Shown here in pieces: positions 45,753 to 53,813 of a DNA stretch of 64,000 nt (the stretch's first letter is position 1; each line of letters starts with the position of its first letter). A model generated the notes under the pieces. It was not told the origin of the DNA. It saw only the letters and a program-made list of their open reading frames with translations, and searched no databases. A program made the translations under genes and the position numbers. Source of the DNA: CAXMRP01 sp965216515 (GTDB lineage: Bacteria; Pseudomonadota; Alphaproteobacteria; Rhizobiales; Afifellaceae); contig OZ244173.1 in NCBI GenBank assembly GCA_965216515.1, forward strand, positions 3,825,466-3,889,465, given 5' to 3'.

Positions 45753-45759
45753 GGAGAGG
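45744..45759. repeat. tRNA-side copy of the island direct repeat (putative att site)
   Basis: TTGGCGGAGGGAGAGG, identical to 29101-29116. It covers the encoded CCA, the discriminator and the 3' strand of the acceptor stem of the tRNA-Ser gene. Confidence 0.8.
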
Positions 45760-45834
45760 GATTCGAACCCTCGGTACGCTTGCGCGTACAACGGTTTTCG
45801 AGACCGCCCCGTTCAACCACTCCGGCACCCCTCC
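45745..45834 (-). tRNA. tRNA-Ser (anticodon CGA)
   Basis: The complementary strand folds as a class II tRNA: acceptor GGAGGGG paired with TCCCTCC (one G-U), D-arm region TGCCGGAGTGGTTGAACGG, anticodon stem GCGGT/ACCGT with loop CTCGAAA giving anticodon CGA, long variable arm TACGCGCAAGCGTA, and T-arm GAGGGTTCGAATCCCTC. The 3' CCA is encoded. It reads the serine codon UCG, common in GC-rich genomes. Its 3' end is the putative integration site of the island to the left. Confidence 0.96.
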
Positions 45835-45975
45835 GCACAGGGCAACCATGGACCCGAAACCGGGTATTTAGCGGCCGACGACCACTTTCACAAGCGCACT
45901 TGAGGCCAAGGCCGCCACATGGTCGCCCGCGGCCCGCCGCCAGCGGCTCGGACCGGTCCGCAAAGCGCAATTTCC

Positions 45976-46005
45976 TTGACAAAACCGGCGACATCCGGTC
46001 TATGC
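45976..46005 (+). promoter_or_regulatory. Probable promoter of rplU-rpmA
   Basis: TTGACA at 45976-45981 and CTATGC at 46000-46005, 18 bases apart, about 200 bases before the rplU ATG. The region between tRNA-Ser and rplU (45835-46203) otherwise holds only two short tandem duplications. Confidence 0.6.
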
Positions 46006-46044
46006 GTCTCGTTCGGCGCGACGCATTTGGCGGTTCGCGCCAAT

Positions 46045-46142
46045 TTTGATGGACATTGCCTTTGATGGACATTGCCCCGGCCGGCCGGTTGGCAGACGCG
46101 GGGCAGCCGGAAACATCGACTGAAAGAAACATCGACTGAAAG
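46045..46142. repeat. Two 16-bp tandem duplications in the rplU leader
   Basis: TTTGATGGACATTGCC is duplicated at 46045-46060 and 46061-46076. AAACATCGACTGAAAG is duplicated at 46111-46126 and 46127-46142. Both are exact and adjacent. They lie in the 5' untranslated leader of the L21 mRNA, where autoregulatory structure might be expected. Confidence 0.95.
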
Positions 46143-46203
46143 AAGCCGAGCCGTCAGCCCCGATCCGGGCACCGCGAGTTCGGCAATCGAACGCGAGGAC
46201 AAA

Positions 46204-46905
46204 ATGTTCGCAGTCTTCAAGACCGGTGGCAAGCAGTATCGCGCCGCCGCCCAGGACCTGTTGACGGTCGAGAGGCTCCCCGGCGAGGCCGGCGAGAGCA
46301 TCGTTTTTGCCGATGTGCTGATGATCGGGGGCGACAAGCCCGTCATCGGCGCGCCCTTTGTCGACGGCGCCAGCGTCGCCGCGCAGATCGTCGAGCAGAA
46401 GCGCGCCCGCAAGATCGTCGTCTTCAAGAAGCGCCGCCGCAAGAATTCCCGGCGCAAGAACGGCCACCGCCAGCTTTTGACGACGGTGCGGATCACCGAG
46501 ATCCTGACCGGCGGCAAAAAGGCGGCGCCGGCGGCAAGGAAACCCGCCGCCAAACCCAAGGCCGAACCCGCCGCCAAACCCAAGGCCGAACCCGCCGCCA
46601 AGCCCAAGGCCGAACCCGCCGCCGAAAAGGCGCCGGCGAAAGACGACGCAGCCGCGTCCGGCCCGGTCGCCCTGTTCGATACGCCGGCGGGCGAGCCCGA
46701 CGATCTGAAGAAGATTTCGGGCGTCGGCCCGGTTCTGGAAGGAAAGCTGAACGCGCTCGGCGTCACCCGGTTCGACCAGGTGGCGGCATTCACGCCCGAT
46801 GAGGTCGCCAAGGTCGACGACGCGTTGAATTTCAAGGGGCGCATCGAGCGCGATGACTGGATCGGTCAGGCCAAGGCCCTGGCCGAGGAAAACAAGGAGG
46901 ACTGA
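46204..46905 (+). CDS. rplU: 50S ribosomal protein L21 with C-terminal repeat and helix-hairpin-helix extension
   Basis: Residues 1-103 are ordinary L21 (MFAVFKTGGKQYRAAAQDLL ... KKRRRKNSRRKNGHRQLLT), which binds 23S rRNA. The protein then continues to 233 residues, about double the usual length. The linker contains three exact AAKPKAEP repeats (115-138). A helix-hairpin-helix-like domain follows (DDLKKISGVGPVLEGKLNALGVTRFDQVAAF, about 166-196), ending in ERDDWIGQAKALAEENKED. Such extended L21 proteins occur in alphaproteobacteria. It is four bases upstream of rpmA. Confidence 0.96.
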   Translation: MFAVFKTGGKQYRAAAQDLLTVERLPGEAGESIVFADVLMIGGDKPVIGAPFVDGASVAAQIVEQKRARKIVVFKKRRRKNSRRKNGHRQLLTTVRITEILTGGKKAAPAARKPAAKPKAEPAAKPKAEPAAKPKAEPAAEKAPAKDDAAASGPVALFDTPAGEPDDLKKISGVGPVLEGKLNALGVTRFDQVAAFTPDEVAKVDDALNFKGRIERDDWIGQAKALAEENKED

Positions 46906-46908
46906 TCC

Positions 46909-47178
46909 ATGGCGCACAAAAAGGCTGGCGGTTCATCCCGCAACGGTCGCGACACGGCGGGGCGCCGTCTCGGGATCAAGAAGTATGGCGGCGAGGCGGT
47001 CATTCCCGGCAACATCATCGCCCGGCAGCGCGGCACGAAGTGGCACCCGGGCGAAAATGTCGGCATGGGCAAGGATCACACCCTGTTTGCGCTGAGCGAG
47101 GGCACGGTCGCCTACCGCGCCCGGAGCGGCGGCCGGACTTTCGTGTCCGTGGTTCCGCCGGTCGCCGAGACCGAATAG
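46909..47178 (+). CDS. rpmA: 50S ribosomal protein L27
   Basis: Complete L27 of 89 residues: MAHKKAGGSSRNGRDTAGRRLGIKKYGGE at the N-terminus, whose tail reaches the peptidyl-transferase centre, then ARQRGTKWHPGENVGMGKDHTLFAL. There is no Firmicutes-type N-terminal extension. It is cotranscribed with rplU and followed by a strong terminator. Confidence 0.98.
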   Translation: MAHKKAGGSSRNGRDTAGRRLGIKKYGGEAVIPGNIIARQRGTKWHPGENVGMGKDHTLFALSEGTVAYRARSGGRTFVSVVPPVAETE

Positions 47179-47233
47179 CCGGACTTGCGCCGGCGTCCCG
47201 CTGCGCCGGCAATCCGAACACATGTCACCAAGC

Positions 47234-47263
47234 CGGGGAAGCGGGAAACCGCTTCCCCGTTTT
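47234..47263 (+). terminator. Intrinsic terminator after rpmA
   Basis: CGGGGAAGCGG and CCGCTTCCCCG form a perfect 11-pair stem with a GAAA tetraloop, followed by TTTT. It separates the ribosomal-protein unit from the acetyltransferase-obgE unit. Confidence 0.9.
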
Positions 47264-47289
47264 CGATTCCGGATCAATGGCCTGGACCG

Positions 47290-47853
47290 ATGTCTGAACA
47301 TGGAATGTCAATTACATCAAAACGCGGCAGGTTGACTCTTCGTCCCTTGCGGGAGGCCGATGCGGAGCCGATCCGCGCCGCGCTTCAGGATTGGGACATC
47401 GTCCGGAATCTGGCCCGGGTTCCCTGGCCCTACGGGATCGACGATGCGCGGGCGTTTGTCGCCCGTGCCCGCCAGGGCCGGCGCGCCGGCGACGAATGTG
47501 CGTTGGCGATCGACGACGGCGGTCTTGCCGGCATTATCGGTTTGCACGATTTCCGGGACGGCGCCGCGGAAATCGGATATTGGCTGGCCAGATCGGTCTG
47601 GGGCAGGGGATACGCGACCGAGGCGTTGGCCACGATGCTCGATTATGGATTTGGCACGCTGGGCCTGGATGCGATCTCCGCCGGCGTTCTGTCCGACAAT
47701 CCGGCCTCCATGCGGGTGCTGGCGAAGGCCGGCTTTGTCGACAATGGCCCCAGGACCTGTGCGACGCTGGCCCGGGGCGACTTGCCGGCGATCGACCACC
47801 GGATAACGCAGGCCCGGTGGCGGGCGGCAGCGAACGGGCGGGCGGAGGCGTGA
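47290..47853 (+). CDS. GNAT family N-acetyltransferase (RimJ/RimL-like)
   Basis: Acetyltransferase of 187 residues. RGRLTLRPLREADAEPI at the start, EIGYWLARSVWGRGYATEALATMLDYGF (acetyl-CoA site) and VLSDNPASMRVLAKAGFV are standard for the RimJ/RimL group that modifies ribosomal or other N-termini. It sits between rpmA and obgE, a position kept in many alphaproteobacteria, and its stop overlaps the obgE GTG. Substrate not known. Confidence 0.9.
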   Translation: MSEHGMSITSKRGRLTLRPLREADAEPIRAALQDWDIVRNLARVPWPYGIDDARAFVARARQGRRAGDECALAIDDGGLAGIIGLHDFRDGAAEIGYWLARSVWGRGYATEALATMLDYGFGTLGLDAISAGVLSDNPASMRVLAKAGFVDNGPRTCATLARGDLPAIDHRITQARWRAAANGRAEA

Positions 47854-48899
47854 AATTCCTCGACCAGGCCCGTGTCTATATCCGTTCCGGCGCCGGCGGC
47901 GCCGGCGCTGTGTCGTTCCGGCGCGAGAAATATGTCGAATTCGGCGGTCCCGACGGCGGCGATGGCGGCCGCGGCGGCGATGTGTGGGTGGAGGCCGTGG
48001 CCGGGCTCAACACCCTGATCGACTATCGCTATCGCCAGCACGTCAAGGCCGGGAAGGGCGGCCACGGCATGGGTCGCGACCGCCACGGCGCGGCCGGCAA
48101 GGATGTCGTGATGAAGGTGCCGGAGGGAACCGCGGTTCTTGCCGAGGACAACGCCACCGTGATCGCCGATCTGACCGAAATCGGCCAGAAAGTGCGCCTC
48201 GCCGGCGGCGGCAACGGCGGCTTCGGCAATGCCCGGTTCAAATCCTCCACCAACCGCGCGCCGCGCAATGCCAATCCCGGTCAGCCCGGAGTGGAAATGA
48301 CGGTCTGGCTGCGGCTCAAGCTGATCGCCGATCTCGGTCTGATCGGCCTGCCCAATGCCGGCAAGTCCAGCCTGTTGGCCAGGGTGACCGCCGCCAGGCC
48401 GAAGATCGCCGACTATCCCTTCACCACCCTTCATCCCAACCTCGGCGTCGTGGCGCACAAGGGTCGTGAGTTCGTGCTTGCCGACATTCCGGGTCTGATC
48501 GAGGGTGCCCATGAGGGCGTCGGTATCGGCGACCGGTTTCTCGGCCATGTCGAACGCTGCCGGGCGCTCATCCATCTTGTCGATGCGACCGGCGAGGATC
48601 CCGCCGCCGCCTACCGGACGGTCCGCGGCGAACTGGAGGCCTATGACGCGGGTCTGCCGGAAAAGGACGAGATCGTGGTCTTGACCAAGACCGATATCGC
48701 CGGGGCCGACAGGCTGGCCCGGGCCAGGACCGAACTTGCCGAAATGTCCGGCGTCGATCGGCCGGTGCTGGCCATATCCTCGGCCACCGGCGCCGGTATC
48801 GGGGAACTGCTCGACACCTGTCTGGCCCTCTTTGACACGCCGGATGCGGATCCGGCGCCGGATCCGCGCTGGCAGCCGCTGCCCGAAACGCCGGTATGA
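47850..48899 (+). CDS. obgE: GTPase Obg/CgtA
   Basis: Ribosome-associated GTPase of 349 residues acting in 50S assembly and stress control. The glycine-rich Obg fold (MKFLDQARVYIRSGAGGAGAV ... NRAPRNANPGQPG, 1-156) precedes the G domain with G1 GLPNAGKSS (166-174), G3 DIPGLIEGA and G4 LTKTD. The long Obg C-terminal domain is reduced to a short acidic/proline tail, which is common in this group. GTG start, coupled to the GNAT gene. Confidence 0.97.
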   Translation: MKFLDQARVYIRSGAGGAGAVSFRREKYVEFGGPDGGDGGRGGDVWVEAVAGLNTLIDYRYRQHVKAGKGGHGMGRDRHGAAGKDVVMKVPEGTAVLAEDNATVIADLTEIGQKVRLAGGGNGGFGNARFKSSTNRAPRNANPGQPGVEMTVWLRLKLIADLGLIGLPNAGKSSLLARVTAARPKIADYPFTTLHPNLGVVAHKGREFVLADIPGLIEGAHEGVGIGDRFLGHVERCRALIHLVDATGEDPAAAYRTVRGELEAYDAGLPEKDEIVVLTKTDIAGADRLARARTELAEMSGVDRPVLAISSATGAGIGELLDTCLALFDTPDADPAPDPRWQPLPETPV

Positions 48900-48909
48900 G
48901 CGCGCCCCG

Positions 48910-50067
48910 ATGACCCGTTCGCTAACCGGCTACCGCCGCATTGTCATCAAGGTCGGATCCGCGCTCCTGGTGGAAAGCGCGACCGGCGAGGTGCGCGCCG
49001 ACTGGCTGGCGGCGCTGGCCGAAGATGTCGCGGCGCTGGCCGGGCGAGGTTGCAACGTGCTGGTCGTATCCTCCGGCGCCATCGCGCTCGGCCGCCATGC
49101 CCTGCGGTTGCTCGACCGGTCGCTGAAGCTGGAGGAGGCCCAGGCCGCCGCCGCCGTCGGCCAGGTGGCCCTGTCACGGGCCTGGTCGCAATCGCTGCAG
49201 GCGGTCGGCCTGACAACGGCGCAGATCCTGCTCACGCTTTCCGATACGGAGGAGCGGCGGCGCTATCTGAATGCCCGGGCGACGTTGAGCGCGCTGCTTG
49301 ACCATCGCGCCATCCCTGTCGTCAACGAGAATGACACGGTCGCCACGAGCGAAATCCGCTATGGCGACAACGACCGGCTCGCTGCCCGTGTCGCGGCGAT
49401 GATCGGTGCCGATTGCCTGGTTCTGCTGTCCGACGTCGACGGATTGTACACCGCCCCGCCTGCCAACAATCCCGACGCCGAATTTATCGCCCACGTGCCC
49501 GAAATCACGAAGCGGATCGAGGCGATGGCCGGCGCCGAAGGCTCCGGATTGTCCCGCGGCGGCATGCGCACGAAGATCGAGGCCGGAAAGATTGCCTCCG
49601 CCGCCGGCGCGGCAATGGTCATTGTCAACGGCCATCGCCTGCATCCGGTCCGCGCGCTTTGCGATCCCGGTGCCCGCGCCACCTGGTTCGATGCCGAGGC
49701 GACCCTGGCCACCGCCCGCAAGGCGTGGATTGCCAGCCATCTCAAGGTCCGCGGCACGGTCGTGATCGACGAGGGCGCGGCGCAGGCGCTGCAGAACGGC
49801 AAGAGCCTGCTGGCCGCCGGCGTCACAACCGTGACCGGCGGCTTTTCCCGTGGCGACGCGGTGGTTATTGTAGATCGTTCCGGCCGCGAGCACGGCCGGG
49901 GGCTGATCGGCTATGACAGCGCCGAGGCCCGGGCCATCGCCGGGTGCAGGAGCGGTGAAATCGAAGCCATTCTCGGCTATCCGGGCCGCGCCGCCCTGAT
50001 CCACCGGGACGACATGGTGCTCCGCGACCAGGCGGACGCAAAACGCGGAAAGGAACTGGAACGATGA
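48910..50067 (+). CDS. proB: Glutamate 5-kinase
   Basis: First enzyme of proline synthesis, 385 residues. The amino-acid kinase domain (IVIKVGSALLV, VVSSGAIALGRHAL, VVNENDTV, LLSDVDGLYT, GGMRTKIEAGKIA) is followed by a C-terminal PUA domain (KGTVVIDEGAAQAL-like segment, SLLAAGVTTVTGGFSRGDAV), as in E. coli ProB. The start is ten bases after obgE and the stop overlaps proA. Confidence 0.97.
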   Translation: MTRSLTGYRRIVIKVGSALLVESATGEVRADWLAALAEDVAALAGRGCNVLVVSSGAIALGRHALRLLDRSLKLEEAQAAAAVGQVALSRAWSQSLQAVGLTTAQILLTLSDTEERRRYLNARATLSALLDHRAIPVVNENDTVATSEIRYGDNDRLAARVAAMIGADCLVLLSDVDGLYTAPPANNPDAEFIAHVPEITKRIEAMAGAEGSGLSRGGMRTKIEAGKIASAAGAAMVIVNGHRLHPVRALCDPGARATWFDAEATLATARKAWIASHLKVRGTVVIDEGAAQALQNGKSLLAAGVTTVTGGFSRGDAVVIVDRSGREHGRGLIGYDSAEARAIAGCRSGEIEAILGYPGRAALIHRDDMVLRDQADAKRGKELER

Positions 50068-51362
50068 ACGCCTTGCGATCCGATATGGCCGATGGCGAGA
50101 TCGGCGACATCGCCGCGTCCATGCTGGGTATGGGTCAGCGCGCCCGGCGCGCCGCCGCATCCGTCGCCCTTGCCGCCACGCCGCGCAAGGACGCCGCGCT
50201 GCGCGCTGCGGCCGCGGCGCTTCGCAGCCGGACGGAAACCATTCTCGCCGCCAATCGCCAAGACCTGGAAGCGATGCGGGATGGCGGCACGACGGCCGCC
50301 TTCATCGACCGCGCCATGCTGGATGCGGAACGTATCGAGACGATGGCGCAAGGCGTCGACGCGATCGCCGCGTTGCGCGATCCCGTCGGAGAGATCATCG
50401 CCGAATGGGGCCGCCCCAACGGGCTGCGGATCGAACGGGTTCGCACGCCGCTCGGCGTTATCGGGATCATTTACGAAAGCCGGCCGAACGTGACCGCCGA
50501 TGCAGGGGCCCTGTGCCTGAAGTCGGGCAATGCCGCCATTTTGCGCAGCGGATCGGACACGCTGCGCACCGCCAGCGCCATCCATGCCGCGCTGCAGGCC
50601 GGCCTGGACGACGCCGGTCTCCCCGCCGACGCGATCCAGCTCGTGTCGACCAGCGACCGCGCCGCCGTCGGCGAAATGTTGACCGGCCTGGGCGGAAATC
50701 TCGATGTCATCGTGCCGCGCGGCGGCAAGGGTCTTGTCGGCCGCGTTCAGGCGGACGCCCGCGTGCCCGTCTTCGCCCATCTGGAGGGCGTGTGTCACAT
50801 CTATGTCCACGCATCCGCCGATCTCGATATGGCCCGCCGGATCACCGTCAACGCCAAGATGCGCCGCCCCGGCATCTGCGGCGCCGCCGAAACCCTCCTG
50901 ATCGACAGGGCGGTCGCCGACACCCATCTCGTCGCGATCGTCCGGGACCTGATCGATGCCGGTTGCGCGGTTCGCGGCGATGCCGAGGTCGTTGCCGCCG
51001 TTCCGGGCGTGACGCCGGCGGTCGAGGAAGACTGGCCGGCCGAATATCTCGATGCGATCATTGCCGCCCGGATTGTCGCCGACATCGACGAGGCGATCGC
51101 CCACATCGCCAGATACGGATCCGGCCATACCGAGGCGATCATCGCGTCGGACAGTGCCGCCGCGGCGAAATTCCTGACGGACGTCGATTCCGCGATCGTG
51201 ATGCACAACGCTTCCACCCAGTTCGCCGACGGCGGCGAGTTCGGCATGGGCGCGGAAATCGGCATTGCCACCGGCCGCATGCACGCCCGCGGCCCGGTCG
51301 GCGTCGAGCAGCTGACCAGTTTCAAGTACCGCGTGCACGGTTCGGGCCAAACCAGGCCTTGA
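50064..51362 (+). CDS. proA: Gamma-glutamyl phosphate reductase
   Basis: Second enzyme of proline synthesis, 432 residues, aldehyde-dehydrogenase fold. It shows RTPLGVIGIIYESRPNVTADAGALCLKSGNAAILR, VIVPRGGKGLV, and the catalytic cysteine in MRRPGICGAAETLL. The C-terminal segment GGEFGMGAEIGIATGRMHARGPVG is characteristic. ATGA overlap with proB; its stop overlaps the nadD start. Confidence 0.97.
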   Translation: MNALRSDMADGEIGDIAASMLGMGQRARRAAASVALAATPRKDAALRAAAAALRSRTETILAANRQDLEAMRDGGTTAAFIDRAMLDAERIETMAQGVDAIAALRDPVGEIIAEWGRPNGLRIERVRTPLGVIGIIYESRPNVTADAGALCLKSGNAAILRSGSDTLRTASAIHAALQAGLDDAGLPADAIQLVSTSDRAAVGEMLTGLGGNLDVIVPRGGKGLVGRVQADARVPVFAHLEGVCHIYVHASADLDMARRITVNAKMRRPGICGAAETLLIDRAVADTHLVAIVRDLIDAGCAVRGDAEVVAAVPGVTPAVEEDWPAEYLDAIIAARIVADIDEAIAHIARYGSGHTEAIIASDSAAAAKFLTDVDSAIVMHNASTQFADGGEFGMGAEIGIATGRMHARGPVGVEQLTSFKYRVHGSGQTRP

Positions 51363-51988
51363 GAGCGCCGCCGCAATCCGGTCCGTTCGCAAGTCGGATC
51401 TTCGCCGGGATCCCCCCCCACGGCGCCGGCCAGACGATCGGCCTGTATGGCGGCTCGTTCAATCCGCCCCATGGGGGGCACCGCCGCGTCGCGCTGATGG
51501 CGCTGCGCCGGTTGCACCTCGATGCGGTGTGGTGGCTGGTGACACCGGGCAATCCGCTGAAGGAAACCGGCGGTCTGGCAGATATTGGCGAGCGCATGGC
51601 CAGGGCGGCAGCCCTTGCCCGCCATCCCGCGATCAAGGTCACCGGCCTGGAAGACCTGTACCGGATTCGCCGCACCGCCGACCTTGTCGGTCTCCTGGCA
51701 CACCGCCACCCCCGGACGCGATTTGTCTGGATCATGGGTGGCGACAATCTCGTCCAGTTTCATAAATGGGGGCGCTGGCGGCATATCGCCGGCCAGATCC
51801 CGATCGCCGTGGTCAATCGGCCGGGCTGGCTTGCCGCGCCCCTGACCGCCCGGGCGGCCCAGCGTTTCCGGGCCCGCCGGATCGCCGAATGTGCCGCACC
51901 CGGCCTGCCCAACCGTCCGGCACCGGCATGGGTTTATCTTACGGGCCCACGCACGGACCTGTCCTCCTCGGCCCTGCGCAACGCCTGA
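51359..51988 (+). CDS. nadD: Nicotinate-nucleotide adenylyltransferase
   Basis: NAD synthesis enzyme of 209 residues. GLYGGSFNPPHGGHRRVALMAL is the nucleotidyltransferase HxGH motif, WWLVTPGNPLK and FVWIMGGDNLVQFHKW bind substrate, and the C-terminal STSS-type motif is here DLSSSALRNA. The start is probably the TTG at 51359, overlapping the proA stop (TTGA). About 25 poorly conserved residues precede the catalytic motif. In most alphaproteobacteria rsfS follows directly; here the taurine cassette intervenes. Confidence 0.95.
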   Translation: MRAPPQSGPFASRIFAGIPPHGAGQTIGLYGGSFNPPHGGHRRVALMALRRLHLDAVWWLVTPGNPLKETGGLADIGERMARAAALARHPAIKVTGLEDLYRIRRTADLVGLLAHRHPRTRFVWIMGGDNLVQFHKWGRWRHIAGQIPIAVVNRPGWLAAPLTARAAQRFRARRIAECAAPGLPNRPAPAWVYLTGPRTDLSSSALRNA

Positions 51989-52098
51989 TCTGCGCGGCCC
52001 GCCGCAGCCGCAGACGCAGACCAAAGGGAAATTGCCCTTCCGGCGGGCTGGCCTTATGCTTTGGACCAAGCGGCGGCAACGTCGTCGGGAGGGCTGAA

Positions 52099-53637
52099 TT
52101 GGGTTCGCGTGCATCGAATAATCTTTGGTCAGGCCTGTTTCGCATTTCCGTCGATAGCGGTCAGACCCTTCAGGCGCAGATTAGACAGGCGCTGGTCACC
52201 GCCATCCTCGATCGGCAGGTGCCGGCCAACCAGCCCTTGCCCTCCTGCCGCGCCCTGGCGTCGGGGTTGAACGTTGCCCGGGGCACCGTCGTTCTGGCCT
52301 ATCAGCAGCTCGTCGATCAGGGTTTTCTGATCGCCGAGGAACGTCGCGGCCATTTTATCAATCCCGAGGCGCTGACCGAGATGCCGGCCCGCGACCGCGC
52401 CGAAGACAAGGACGCCGAAAACGCCGTCTGCTGGAGCACCCGTCTTCTTCATCGGCCAACCGGCAGCCGCCAGATCGAAAAGCCCGCTGACTGGATCAGC
52501 TACCGCTATCCCTTCGTCTACGGCCAGTTCGATCCGACCCTGTTTCCGACGGCGAGCTGGCGCGAATGCAGTCACATGGCGCTCGGCGTGCGCGAAATTC
52601 GCAACTGGGCATCCGACATGCAGGACCGCGACGATCCGCTGCTGGTCGAGCAGATCCAGGCGCGAATCCTGCCGAAGCGCGGCATTTTCGCCCGGCCGGA
52701 GGAGATCATGGTGACCCTGGGCGCGCAAAATGCGCTCTACCTGCTGGGACAACTGCTGATCGGCCCCGATACCATGGTCGCGATCGAGGACCCGGGCTAT
52801 CCCGACGCGCGCAACATATTCTCCGCCCGCAGCGGCAATCTGCGTTTCGTCCCCGTCGACGCCAACGGCCTGGATCCGGAGATCTTGCCGGTCGGCTGTG
52901 ACTATGTGTTCACCACACCGAGCCACCAGTGCCCGACGGCGGCGCGCCTGCCGCTGGCGCGACGCGAAGCCCTTCTGGAGCGCGCCGTGCGCGATGATTT
53001 CGTGGTGATCGAAGACGACTATGACAGCCAGATCGCCGGCCCGGAGCCGCCACTGCCGGCGCTCAAGAGCCTCGACCGGGCCGGCCGTGTTGTCTATGTC
53101 GGCAGCCTGTCCAAAACCCTCGCGCCGGGCCTGCGGCTCGGCTATCTCGTCGCCGATGCCGCGATCATCGAGGAATTGCGGGTACTTCGCCGGCTGATGT
53201 TTCGCCATCCGCCTGCCAACAATCAGCGGGCCGTGGCGTTGTTTCTGTCGCTCGGCCACCATGACGCCCTGGTGCACCGGCTGGCTCAGGCCTATGCCAG
53301 CCGCGGCGCCATTTTCAAGGATGCCATGGACCGGATCGTGCCGGAGCTGGCCCTGGTCAGTCCCGGCGAGGGAAATGCCTTCTGGGTATCCGGCCCGCCG
53401 GACATCGCCGTCGACAGGCTCGCCGAACATGCCCGCGGGCGCGGCGTGCTCGTGGAGCCGGGAAGCGTGTTTTTCGCCTGTCGCGACAACGGCGCCAACA
53501 TGATGCGCATGGGCATATCGTCGATCGCCGACCGGGATATCGAACCGGGCGTGCGGGAATTGTCGCGCGCGCTGGTCGAGCTTCGGCGGAGCGGCGGCGC
53601 CAAGCGGACGAGGGATAACCGGGTTGCCGCGGTCTGA
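52099..53637 (+). CDS. tauR: MocR/GabR-type regulator, probable taurine regulator TauR
   Basis: Regulator of 512 residues combining a GntR-type winged helix (about 14-85, QTLQAQIRQALVTAIL ... LNVARGTVVLAYQQLVDQG) with a class I aminotransferase-like domain. The PLP lysine lies in YVGSLSKTLAPGLRLGYL. The start is a TTG with GGGAGGGC eight bases upstream. Its place at the head of a complete taurine-degradation set, and the MocR type, match TauR of other alphaproteobacteria. Possible target half-sites are TTTGGACCAAG (about 52060) and CTGGACCTG (about 53657), not verified. Confidence 0.88.
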   Translation: MGSRASNNLWSGLFRISVDSGQTLQAQIRQALVTAILDRQVPANQPLPSCRALASGLNVARGTVVLAYQQLVDQGFLIAEERRGHFINPEALTEMPARDRAEDKDAENAVCWSTRLLHRPTGSRQIEKPADWISYRYPFVYGQFDPTLFPTASWRECSHMALGVREIRNWASDMQDRDDPLLVEQIQARILPKRGIFARPEEIMVTLGAQNALYLLGQLLIGPDTMVAIEDPGYPDARNIFSARSGNLRFVPVDANGLDPEILPVGCDYVFTTPSHQCPTAARLPLARREALLERAVRDDFVVIEDDYDSQIAGPEPPLPALKSLDRAGRVVYVGSLSKTLAPGLRLGYLVADAAIIEELRVLRRLMFRHPPANNQRAVALFLSLGHHDALVHRLAQAYASRGAIFKDAMDRIVPELALVSPGEGNAFWVSGPPDIAVDRLAEHARGRGVLVEPGSVFFACRDNGANMMRMGISSIADRDIEPGVRELSRALVELRRSGGAKRTRDNRVAAV

Positions 53638-53813
53638 TACAATGCAGCGAACCGATCTGGACCTGTTCAGGGCAAACCCGGAGGATCAAACAGTCGCTGG
53701 CGATGCGGCGGCCGCGAAGCCGCTGTCGAAGGCCGTCTTGATGCAATGTCCGTTCGATGCGTTGGCCGTCTCGTGCGGTGACCATCTGATGCAGTGAAGG
53801 GGTGGGGATACAA

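Larger units (their letters stand above)
29101..45759. mobile_element. Putative genomic island integrated at tRNA-Ser(CGA)
   Basis: A 16.6-kb segment bounded by 16-bp direct repeats of the tRNA-Ser 3' end. The tRNA remains whole at the right edge and points into the segment, as expected for integration at its 3' end. Inside are a secreted ankyrin protein, an IS3-family remnant, a truncated UgpB-like gene next to an IS21-like end, and a self-contained LacI-regulated catabolic system. No integrase or recombinase gene is visible, so if this is an island it is fixed and decayed. Beyond the right boundary lies the conserved core gene rplU. Confidence 0.65.
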
